The notes under the pieces are model-generated. The model was given only the letters and a program-made list of their open reading frames with translations. It had not been told where the DNA came from and searched no databases. 64,000 nt of DNA from Cricetomys ansorgei (lineage: Eukaryota; Chordata; Mammalia; Rodentia; Nesomyidae): positions 19,156,501-19,220,500 of the forward strand of contig JAMJFZ010003163.1 in assembly GCA_026225945.1 (NCBI GenBank). The letters run 5' to 3'. Shown here piece by piece: positions 35,521-42,209 of this stretch. Position 1 is the first letter of the stretch; the number at the start of each line of letters is the position of its first letter. A program made the translations under genes and the position numbers.

Positions 35521-37572
35521 TGGAGTAAGCAAACTTGTGTTGACTCTCTACCAGATGGGTGCTAACAGTAGATTTAGGTTTTTCCAGAACAATTTTGACT
35601 CAGGCTAAGCTCATGCTGTCAACCATTTATTTTAGTCAGTCAGTTTGGCTGACTTTTTGGGGGACACTGACTCCAACTCTAAGGAGGCTGGGTAGGGTGC
35701 TCTCAGGAGCAGAGGGAAGAGAAGGGAAGGAATGAGATGAAAGGATCTGTGTCCTCACCTGCAGTCAGGCTCTGATGGACAAGGACATGCAGGACAGTGG
35801 CTTCTTGTTTTGCAGCTTCTGCTGAAGCCCAAGTTCAGTGGTGTGGAGAAGATCAAGACCATTGGCAGCACCTACATGGCCGCAGCAGGGCTCAGTGTCC
35901 CCTCAGGACACGAGAACCAGGTACTCCAGGCCTGTGTGGAAGGAAATTCTACAGCTATTCCCAGTCCTATCGGCTTACTAAAGGCCGTTCAGGGCAGAGG
36001 CCTTCTGTGGCCCAGCCTGGTGGTCCCTGGTAGGAACAGGAACCCTATCGCCATGGGGTGTGTCTGCCCTCAGTCAAGGCCGCACACAGCAGGTATGCAA
36101 TGTCCTGCAGGACCTGGAGCGGCAGCATGTGCACATCGGAGTCTTGGTGGAGTTCAGCATGGCCCTGATGAGCAAGCTGGATGGAATCAACAGGCACTCC
36201 TTCAACTCCTTCCGCCTCCGAGTCGGTGAGTCCACAAATGGGCTGCTCAGCCCCAACACCCAGGTGCCCTGGGCCCTCTGCTGAGTTTTCAGGAGACCCT
36301 GATGTCATTAATGCTGACCTCTTGCATATGCTCATGTAGTTACCTTTGACAAAAAGTATTTGTGTGTGGGTGCAGGCAGAGGTCAACCTCAGAAGCTGAC
36401 TACTTTGTTTTCGTCTCCCTGGGACCTGGGGCTTGCTAATAAGGTTAGTCTGGCTGGCTACTGAGCCCGAGATGCTGTGTGCACATTCCCAATGCTAGGA
36501 TTACAGGTGTGTGTCTCCACACTTTTAATATGGGGTGCTGGGGATCCAACGGGTCCTCATGTTTGTGTGAGGAACCAAGCTAACTCCCCAACCCCTTTTT
36601 ATTAAAAAATTTAAAATCACTTTTATTGTGTGACACATCACAGTGCACATGTGGAGGTCAGAAAACAACTTATAGGAACCAGTTCTCTTTCCACTGTGTG
36701 AGTTCTGGGAATTCAATTCAGGTCATCATACTTGGTGACGTTTTTACCTGATGAGCCATCTTGCCAGCCACCAACCCCTACCTTTGGAAAATTTAATATT
36801 TAACTATATAAATGCAGGACCAAAACTGTGCCTGCAAATAAATGATCTTAAAATATAGAGAATAAAGAAAAAATGATTAAACCTAACCAGTCATCAGCTT
36901 TAAGGGCAGGCACTTAAAGCTGATTTGTTTTTGTTAAAAAGGGAAATTAGCAGGTACTAGGGAAGAGCTAGAGTCCTGGAGTATGGACAAAAGACAGCAG
37001 GGGCCTCTTACACCTAAGGGGACATCACAACTTGCAGGGAACTTGCACCCCCATTGCCTTGTTACCCCTCTCTGTGGGCTCCCTCAGTGTCACTATAAAT
37101 GGCTAACTGTAAACCATCTTAAGGCATAAACCATGGGCCTGTGATCGCTGGAGTGATTGGAGCCCGCAAGCCTCAATATGACATCTGGGGAAACACAGTC
37201 AATGTTGCCAGTCGCATGGAGAGCACTGGAGAGCTTGGGAAAATCCAGGTAAAAGCCCACTGGGAAGCATCGACTAAAGGGGAAAAGAACAAGAGATATC
37301 CTGATCCAGGACCTGGCCCATCTAGAACTTGGCTGTGTGGCTCTGGCCATCGTCAGGAATAGACAAGAAACACACTGTTTGTTAGCCGTCCTTTTCCTCT
37401 GAATACAGGGCTCTTTTCATTCTAGGTTACAGAAGAGACATGCACCGTCCTCCAGGGACTAGGATATTCCTGTGAGTGCCGAGGGCTGATCAACGTCAAA
37501 GGCAAAGGAGAGCTACGGACTTACTTTGTGTGTACAGACACTGCCAAGTTTCAAGGGCTGGGGCTGAATTGA
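18713..37572 (+). CDS. Adcy7: Adenylate cyclase type 7, complete coding region (25 exons)
   Basis: Adcy7 is an integral membrane enzyme converting ATP to cAMP and pyrophosphate; known family knowledge places it in the AC2/4/7 group (Gs-alpha and G-beta-gamma responsive, calcium-insensitive). Exons: 18713-18883, 20184-20387, 21244-21411, 22028-22177, 22490-22638, 23487-23598, 24095-24222, 25376-25534, 25673-25805, 27847-28038, 28315-28349, 28862-28942, 29117-29189, 30193-30290, 31604-31688, 31927-32052, 32760-32858, 33329-33504, 34097-34265, 34585-34740, 35125-35271, 35816-35920, 36111-36225, 37124-37248, 37426-37572. All introns are GT-AG and phases match throughout, giving 1100 residues against about 1080 in human; the extra length lies before the last membrane helix. 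Layout: short N-terminus, TM1-6 (about 33-200), C1a catalytic half (about 265-455), C1b linker (about 459-585), TM7-12 (about 600-832), C2 catalytic half (about 890-1090). Metal-binding Asp286 and Asp330 and the C2 Asn1037/Arg1041 pair are present, so the product looks active. Confidence 0.97.
19215..19318 (+). repeat. Pyrimidine-rich (CTT)n-like tract in Adcy7 intron 1
   Basis: About 100 bases nearly all C and T, followed by a B1-derived fragment (CACTATGTAGCCCAGACCAG). The rest of this intron (18884-20183) is unique sequence. Confidence 0.75.
20184..20387 (+). CDS. Adcy7: Adcy7 coding exon 2 (residues 58-125)
   Basis: Acceptor TACCCAG, donor GTAATG, 68 codons, phase 0 at both ends. Encodes TM2 and TM3 with a short basic turn (LVRRWLRAL) between them. 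Confidence 0.96.
21244..21411 (+). CDS. Adcy7: Adcy7 coding exon 3 (residues 126-181)
   Basis: Acceptor CCCCAG, donor GTGAGG, 56 codons, phase 0. Encodes TM4 ([16 protein letters not shown]) and most of TM5. Confidence 0.96.
22028..22177 (+). CDS. Adcy7: Adcy7 coding exon 4 (residues 182-231)
   Basis: Acceptor CCCTCAG, donor GTAGGG, 50 codons, phase 0. Completes TM6 and enters the conserved signalling helix before C1 ([13 protein letters not shown]). Confidence 0.96.
22490..22638 (+). CDS. Adcy7: Adcy7 coding exon 5 (residues 232-281)
   Basis: Acceptor TGCCCAG, donor GTGGGC, 149 nt ending in phase 2. Encodes the start of the C1a half ([17 protein letters not shown]), the linker helix typical of class III cyclases. 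Confidence 0.96.
23487..23598 (+). CDS. Adcy7: Adcy7 coding exon 6 (residues 281-318)
   Basis: Acceptor GGCTTAG, donor GTGAGC; the first base completes Ser281. Contains [10 protein letters not shown] with the first metal-binding aspartate (Asp286) of C1a. Confidence 0.96.
24095..24222 (+). CDS. Adcy7: Adcy7 coding exon 7 (residues 319-361)
   Basis: Acceptor CCTGCAG, donor GTATGT, ending in phase 2. Contains [12 protein letters not shown] with the second metal-binding aspartate (Asp330). Confidence 0.96.
24321..24460 (+). repeat. B1 SINE in Adcy7 intron 7
   Basis: GGAGGCGCACGCCTTTTAAT head and AACAGCCAGAGCTG; otherwise the intron (24223-25375) shows nothing recognisable. Confidence 0.85.
25376..25534 (+). 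CDS. Adcy7: Adcy7 coding exon 8 (C1a core)
   Basis: Acceptor GCTCCAG, donor GTGAGG, 159 nt, enters and leaves in phase 2. Encodes [14 protein letters not shown] and the [10 protein letters not shown] segment; the C1 half has His where C2 has the catalytic Asn, as in other mammalian membrane cyclases. Confidence 0.96.
25673..25805 (+). CDS. Adcy7: Adcy7 coding exon 9 (end of C1a, to residue 458)
   Basis: Acceptor TCCCCAG, donor GTACAA. First base completes Gly; encodes [19 protein letters not shown] and ends at Arg458 in phase 0. Confidence 0.95.
25806..27846 (+). other. Adcy7: Adcy7 intron 9, unique sequence
   Basis: Two kilobases with no recognised repeat or exon; only short open frames. 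Confidence 0.6.
27847..28038 (+). CDS. Adcy7: Adcy7 coding exon 10 (C1b with PFAHL motif)
   Basis: Acceptor TTGCAG, donor GTAGGT, 64 codons, phase 0 (residues 459-522). Starts with a proline stretch (SQQPPPPS) and contains PFAHL at 498-502. In the AC2 family this C1b motif is reported to take part in G-beta-gamma regulation, so its retention supports the AC2/4/7 assignment. Confidence 0.95.
28315..28349 (+). CDS. Adcy7: Adcy7 coding exon 11 (35-nt microexon)
   Basis: Acceptor TTTCAG, donor GTAGGT. Only 35 nt ([11 protein letters not shown] plus two bases), too short for an ORF scan but required to keep frame between exons 10 and 12 and aligned with the human C1b. Confidence 0.9.
28862..28942 (+). 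CDS. Adcy7: Adcy7 coding exon 12 (C1b acidic segment)
   Basis: Acceptor TTCTAG, donor GTGAGT, 81 nt in phase 2. Encodes [19 protein letters not shown], Ser/acidic-rich linker sequence matching human ADCY7. Confidence 0.92.
29117..29189 (+). CDS. Adcy7: Adcy7 coding exon 13 (end of C1b, to residue 585)
   Basis: Acceptor CCCTAG, donor GTGAGG. Encodes [20 protein letters not shown] and leads to the second membrane domain; ends in phase 0. Confidence 0.93.
30193..30290 (+). CDS. Adcy7: Adcy7 coding exon 14 (TM7)
   Basis: Acceptor CCCCCAG, donor GTTAGT, ends in phase 2. Encodes the basic approach [13 protein letters not shown] and the hydrophobic helix [16 protein letters not shown]. Confidence 0.94.
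30801..30985 (+). repeat. B3 SINE in Adcy7 intron 14
   Basis: GGCCGGTGAGATGGTTCAGC head, GAGAACTGACTTC core and CACACCCCC tail; a decayed B1-like stretch follows to about 31130. Confidence 0.8.
31160..31381 (-). repeat. B2 SINE
   Basis: Reverse-oriented, ending AACCACTGAGCCATCTCTCT, the complement of the B2 head. Confidence 0.88.
31604..31688 (+). CDS. Adcy7: Adcy7 coding exon 15 (TM8, to residue 646)
   Basis: Acceptor TTTCCAG, donor GTGAGC, ends in phase 0. Encodes [20 protein letters not shown], a typical membrane helix. Confidence 0.94.
31927..32052 (+). CDS. Adcy7: Adcy7 coding exon 16 (residues 647-688)
   Basis: Acceptor CTCCATAG, donor GTGAGT, 42 codons, phase 0. Encodes a Cys/Pro cytosolic turn then TM9 ([20 protein letters not shown]). 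Confidence 0.94.
32760..32858 (+). CDS. Adcy7: Adcy7 coding exon 17 (extracellular loop, residues 689-721)
   Basis: Acceptor CCCCTCAG, donor GTGAGT, 33 codons, phase 0. Polar extracellular loop with an N-glycosylation sequon at Asn702 (GNET), also present in human. Confidence 0.93.
33329..33504 (+). CDS. Adcy7: Adcy7 coding exon 18 (TM10-11 and sequons)
   Basis: Acceptor CCCACAG, donor GTGGGG, 176 nt ending in phase 2 (residues 722-780). Two hydrophobic helices, then an extracellular stretch with sequons at Asn771 and Asn776 (GNSTETNST). Confidence 0.94.
34097..34265 (+). CDS. Adcy7: Adcy7 coding exon 19 (extracellular loop and TM12)
   Basis: Acceptor CTCCTTTAG, donor GTGTGT; residues 781-836. 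The first 29 residues ([14 protein letters not shown] and on) correspond to the longer loop known from mouse Adcy7 and have no good human counterpart. A second in-frame acceptor at 34181-34183 could start the exon at 34184. The rest is [16 protein letters not shown], the last membrane helix. Confidence 0.88.
34318..34388 (+). repeat. Compound (TG)n(AG)n microsatellite
   Basis: About 17 TG units run straight into about 15 AG units, starting some 53 bases after the exon 19 donor. Confidence 0.95.
34585..34740 (+). CDS. Adcy7: Adcy7 coding exon 20 (residues 837-888)
   Basis: Acceptor TTTGCAG, donor GTGTGT, 52 codons, phase 0. Encodes the linker helix into C2 ([20 protein letters not shown]), nearly identical to human. 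Confidence 0.96.
35125..35271 (+). CDS. Adcy7: Adcy7 coding exon 21 (residues 889-937)
   Basis: Acceptor TATGCAG, donor GTACAG, 49 codons, phase 0. Start of C2 core ([14 protein letters not shown]). As expected for C2, the metal-binding Asp of the C1 motif is absent. Confidence 0.96.
35457..35521 (+). repeat. (TTTA)n/(TTCA)n microsatellite
   Basis: ATTT tetranucleotide array with an internal block of ATTC units in Adcy7 intron 21. Confidence 0.93.
35816..35920 (+). CDS. Adcy7: Adcy7 coding exon 22 (residues 938-972)
   Basis: Acceptor TTTGCAG, donor GTACTC, 35 codons, phase 0. [15 protein letters not shown] carries the adenine-contacting lysine (about 951). Confidence 0.96.
36111..36225 (+). 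CDS. Adcy7: Adcy7 coding exon 23 (residues 973-1011)
   Basis: Acceptor TCCTGCAG, donor GTGAGT, 115 nt ending in phase 1. C2 helix with [18 protein letters not shown]. Confidence 0.96.
36360..36772 (-). repeat. SINE cluster (B4-like, ID, B3) in Adcy7 intron 23
   Basis: Reverse-oriented B4-like segment, then ID (complement of the GGGGTTGGGGA head near 36590), then B3/B2-type sequence ending ATGAGCCATCTTGCCAGCC. Confidence 0.7.
37124..37248 (+). CDS. Adcy7: Adcy7 coding exon 24 (catalytic Asn/Arg)
   Basis: Acceptor ATCTTAAG with a poor polypyrimidine tract, donor GTAAAA. Encodes [17 protein letters not shown] with Asp1030, Asn1037 and Arg1041, the adenine-contacting and transition-state residues of C2. 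Confidence 0.96.
37426..37572 (+). CDS. Adcy7: Adcy7 last coding exon 25 (residues 1053-1100, stop)
   Basis: Acceptor ATTCTAG. Encodes the end of C2 including INVKGKGEL (phosphate-contacting Lys1077) and the conserved C-terminus GLGLN before TGA at 37570-37572. Confidence 0.96.
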   Translation, partial: VTEETCTVLQGLGYSCECRGLINVKGKGELRTYFVCTDTAKFQGLGLN

Positions 37573-39672
37573 GGTGTCTGGTCAGTCTCCTTCCCTGCCA
37601 AAAATGTAGCCCCATGCCAGTTGCAGATGGCCGTATGGCTTCTTTGGATTTGCACTAACAGGATGGCTTGACATGTGCACCAGATTGTTTGAAGCAGCTA
37701 CTAAGTTGTACACAGAGCCTCTGTGCTTCAGCCTGTGCAGTTCCAAATCAGCTAGATCACTGGTCTGCTGTGGATTATGTTTGTTCCCAGGGTTCTGGAG
37801 AAGAGACCTCAGTGCATGATCAAGACAGATATCTACCCTGGTGGCCAGTGAACAGCAGGGAGACAAATCCTCTTCTGATTACAGGAAACTCACAGAGCCA
37901 GGCTGTCTAACACAGGCTGAAGCCATCAGTACCCACCATGGGATGCTAATCTCTCATGTAGGCATTCTGGCAAATGGAGTGGAAAACATTATACATATTG
38001 GCAGGTAGTCTCCAACAGTAAAGAAAAACTTCTAGTTGACATTTGTCATGTTTTGCCAATTCCAGCTTATGCTTTAAATGGACATGTCATCCATGGGAGT
38101 TTTATCTTTACTACTGACTCTTTTAAGATGCTAGACAAAGACCTGTTCTTTCCAGTATTTTCTCTTCTTAACCACCAACTACATGTAAATAGGACTGCTG
38201 TTCAGTGTCAGTTTATAGAATCAGCTGGGCTGCAGGGATAGAGTTCTGAGAGATGGGGCTCACAGCAAGACGCCAGGAGCAGCAGAACCTTGGGTCTGCA
38301 TCAAGCATTTTTGATCCAAGTTTTCTGGGACTAGATTCAGGAAGCTAAAAGTCTAGAAATGAGGTATATATAACACTTCCAAGTTCTTCTGTGCACTTTA
38401 TTTTTTGGAGAAGGTCAGCCTAGGCTTGCCTCAAACTTTCAACGCTCCTGCTTCAGTATCTTGAGTGCTTCCATTACAGATGTGTAATTTCCCATGGGAA
38501 AGCCTGTGTAGAGAGGGCTTGGACAACCTGTGTACCTCATGCCTGGCAGGAACATGTGTTGAGGTCCCTGGCCTGTGAACTGAGCCCCTTAACAAATGCC
38601 AAGCTATTCTCACAGTCAAGGCAAAAGCCAGTTTTGTGAGACAGTGTTTTATTGTGCTTTAGCTCCAGACTATTCAAAGTGAGAGACTAGCAAACATCCC
38701 ATTCCTTTTTGGAAGAGACTTCACTGCCACAAAACTTCACTACACCACGCTAGGAGTCACCAAAGGAACCTAAAGTACAGAGAATCCTGCACACAGAAGT
38801 CTGCAAATGTAAGCACTGTAGCCAGGGTGCCTGACCAGGTTTGCCTAGGACTCCGTCCAAGGATAAATAGTCAGGGATGCCAAGGGAAGGGCACAGGATC
38901 TGTCTGCCTGTGCTGTGTCCTGTGGGGCTTTATCAGCCGGGGAAGAGGTGCTGATTCTAGTCTGCACAAAGGGATTTTGTAGTGGCCAGGGCTTCCCAGC
39001 AAGGCTCCCCTGGGGAGTTAGGAAGGTTCGTGCTGCCGCCATGATCAGTTCAGAAACAGTAGGAATGAACCCGAGACTGACACATTTCTACTCTTCCGAC
39101 ACCCAAGTTACTTTTCCCTTCAGCAACAAAAACCCTAGCTTGAGTTTAAAAGTAATTGGCTACCATTCATGTAATGTTCGCTATTTTCAACTGAAGCACT
39201 GTGCTAGGAATATTTTTAAGTTATTGTTCAGGTCATAGGAGTAGAACTGACAAAAAAATCACTTGGGAGTTATGTACACATACTCCTCAAATTTCCAAGT
39301 AATTTCTTCACAGGTGTCTTGTATTACCATAGGAACTTTTTTAAAAAAACCCTTCTGTGGATCAAAGATTCGTTTCAGGATCTCCACTAAGGCTGCCTTC
39401 AGTGACTACAGAAAGTTATACTGTAAGCTTCTGGCTTACTTAAGGACACTTCCTGACAAAAGATGATTACCATGTACTTCATGGATAACAGGTTGATACA
39501 TTGAGCGGGTACAAGTAATTAACTATGGTTCTGTATGTTTAATATTTATAGATTGTAACATGTCTCTGTTATGTCTCATTGTCACAAATCATCAGTGCCT
39601 GGCTCCTTTTACAACCAACAACTAAACCTGAATGTCTGAAAGTATTTTGAATTAAACTATTTCTGAGTCTTC
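37573..39672 (+). other. Adcy7: Adcy7 3' UTR (inferred)
   Basis: Largely unique AT-leaning sequence follows the stop codon. The first plausible poly(A) signal I can see is ATTAAA at 39651-39656, giving a 3' UTR of about 2.1 kb. The true cleavage site is inferred, not seen. Confidence 0.6.
39651..39656 (+). promoter_or_regulatory. Adcy7: Candidate Adcy7 poly(A) signal ATTAAA
   Basis: Common AATAAA variant, followed within 25 bases by TG-rich sequence; no AATAAA was seen between the stop codon and this point. SINEs start soon after, consistent with the end of the gene. Confidence 0.5.
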
Positions 39673-40424
39673 TGGAACTGACTTGTGCCAAGCAGATCTA
39701 CTGGTGAAGAGTCAGTTACTGCCTATCTATCTATTCATATATTATCTACGACAAGGTTTCATGTAATCCAGGCTGTCCTCAAACCAATTCCTAATCTTCC
39801 TGTCTCTATTCCTAGAGTGCTGGGACTACAGACATGTGCTACTACAGTCAGTGTCTTTCTTTTTGTGTGTGTATGAATGCTCATGTGTGCAGGCTTGCCT
39901 GTGTGGAGATTAGAAGACAGCCTTGGTGTCAGTCCTTACCATCTGCCTTGCAACAGGATTTCTCTGCTGGCTTCATGCTAGCTGCCCTGTGAACTTCCAG
40001 GGATTTCCATCTTCCTACAGGAGCACAGAGATCACAGACATGTGCGCTGCTGCACCAGCTCTTCACTTGGGTTCTGGAGATCCAAACTCAGGTTGTTAGG
40101 CTTGCGCAAGCACTTTAATCACTGAGCCACCCTCTACCTGCAGCTCACCATGCCAATTTTTTTGTGGTGCTAGGGATCAGAATTCAGGGTCTATGAATGC
40201 TAGCTAAGCACTCTACCAACAGACCTACACAACAGTCTACAAAAGGGTCATCCTTTAATTTCTTGAGAGAATCAACTTTACTATACTTGCTCTTGTTTAA
40301 TACTAATTTTAAGTCAGGAAATAGGTATGTCTTCCTGTTTAGATGTTCTGCAGACAGGCTCTGTAAAAGGGAGTTACATCTGTTCACTGAACTAGGTTAT
40401 ATCTACACTGTAATTGATTTTAAA

Positions 40425-40595
40425 ATCATGTATATGCATGTAGGTATGCACACACAAGTGCCAGTGCTTGCAAAGGAGGCCAGAGGCATCGGATTCCCTG
40501 GAGCTGAAGTCACAGGTAGATGCTGAGAACTTAACTCCAGTCCTCTGCAAGAACAGCATGTGCTCCTACCTGCTGGGCCATCTCTCCAGTGCTCC
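40425..40595 (-). repeat. B2 SINE
   Basis: Reverse B2 ending TGCTGGGCCATCTCTCCAG. Confidence 0.85.
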
Positions 40596-41256
40596 ATCTC
40601 ACCTTCTTTTGAGGCAGGGTCTCATGTAGCTCAGCTGAACTTGAATTCATGGCAATCTTGCTGCCTCAGCCTCCCAAGTACTGGGATTACAAGCTTGAGC
40701 TACCATGCCCATCCTGCTTTTTAAACAGGTTGTATCTTTATCCAGATTTAGATATATCATTTATCTCAGCCCAGTGAGGTGTGATAGAAGGGAACATATC
40801 TGATGGTCTCCTACTTAATCTGCTTGGTCACTTGACCTTTGTATTTCAGATAAAAGGGAATGATTCAGGGACACAGGTAAAACACATGTGGTCTTTGAGA
40901 AACTGAGAATAGCAAGCGCTCCTTTAAGCTCTTTTTAGACTTTAGACTTTAATGAGCCCAAGGATGGTTCATCTTATTTGGTGTATCCTTTTGCTATAGC
41001 TCCAAATAACTAAAAAAGAAAAATACACTAGATATGTTTTATCGCCATGAATCTCCTAGCCCACTTTTTTTTTTTTTTGTATGTTGGGACAGATGCGGCA
41101 TAACCTAATAACCATAAATGAGGACACCATTCCCATCAGGCACACAGAGGGCAGAACCAGACTAGGAAACTTTTAACACTATCTTGAGTGCCTTTACTTT
41201 CTCAGTGTGATGTTAGAAAATCTCATTGGACAGATCTATGTTAAAAAGCTGGGTGG

Positions 41257-41400
41257 CTGGGTGGTGGTGCACAGTGCACACCTTTAATCCCAGCACTCGA
41301 GAGGCAGAGGCAGGCAGATCTCTGAGTTCGAGGCTAGCCTGGTCTACAGAGTGAGTTCCAGGACAGCCAGGGCTACAACAGAGAAACCTTGTCTCCAGAA
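41257..41400 (+). repeat. B1 SINE with A-rich tail
   Basis: GCTGGGTGGTGGTGCACAGT head, complete B1 body, and a long A-rich tail to 41466. Confidence 0.92.
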
Positions 41401-41474
41401 ACCAAAAAAGGAAAAAAAAAACAAAACCAGAAAAAAAACAAACCCAAAACAACAAAAAAAAACCCCTGGGTCCT

Positions 41475-41680
41475 GGGCCAGTGAGATGGTTCAGGAGTAA
41501 AAAAGCAATTTCTGACAAGTCTGGTGACCTGAGTTCAATGAATGGAATCCACTATGGGAACAGAAAACCAACTCCCCAAAGTTGTCCTCTGACCTGTACA
41601 CACACGCCATGGCATGCACATATGTGCCCACATGCACATAATACACACCTAATAACGATGACAATGATAGAAAGGCTGGG
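41475..41680 (+). repeat. B3 SINE
   Basis: GGCCAGTGAGATGGTTCAGG head and AAAGTTGTCCTCTGACCTG core. Confidence 0.87.
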
Positions 41681-41974
41681 TCTTGTCAGCTAAGCCAGAA
41701 CAGCATCAGTGGCAGTCTGAAAGGCCGCCAGGATGGCCTGCTCACAAGACCACTTCCTGAGTGTCATTCAGAGGCCTGATAAAGCAAATCTTGGAACTAC
41801 CTGCTTATTCCTTTAATGAAGGCAATAAATGTGCAAATGAGGGAATTAATTTATTCTGAGGACCTGTTCCTTTGAGAAGATCATGAGAAAGGCTGGTGTG
41901 TGTTCCAGGTGTTTATCCTCAGACACCTGCCAGACGAAGTCAAGGGGCAATTCAGCTGACACACCAGCACTCCT

Positions 41975-42153
41975 CACAGTCCCAGGTTCAGCTTTATTTC
42001 CCAATACAAGTCCAATCTCTGGAACACTAAAAGGAACTGTTCCAAAGCTTAATTAAAACACAATTTACAAATAGTTAATATCTTCTGAAAAGCACCTCCA
42101 AGTTCAGAATGAAAAAAAATATGTACATAATATAATCAAATACCAGGCCAGCC
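41975..42153 (-). other. Brd7: Brd7 3' UTR
   Basis: Short AT-rich trailer between the stop codon and an AATAAA on the minus strand. The exact cleavage point is inferred to lie 10-25 bases past the signal. Confidence 0.75.
41993..41998 (-). promoter_or_regulatory. Brd7: Brd7 poly(A) signal AATAAA
   Basis: Plus-strand TTTATT, i.e. GGGAAATAAAGC on the Brd7 strand, about 155 bases after the stop codon. Confidence 0.75.
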
Positions 42154-42209
42154 TCAGCTCCCGTCAGGCCCGCACTCAGCAGTACTGGTCTCCTTAGGTT
42201 CTTCAGACT
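42154..42209 (-). CDS. Brd7: Brd7 last coding exon and stop
   Basis: Acceptor CCCTTCAG. Encodes [17 protein letters not shown] then TGA (42156-42154), aligning with the human end AECGPGGS. Confidence 0.94.

Larger units (their letters stand above)
39673..41974. other. Intergenic gap between convergent Adcy7 and Brd7
   Basis: Filled with SINEs: reverse B1-like (about 39745-39855), reverse B3/B4-like (39865-40145), reverse ID (40158-40230), reverse B2 (40425-40595), reverse B1/B4-like (40600-40715), then forward B1 and B3. No gene is seen. Confidence 0.65.
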
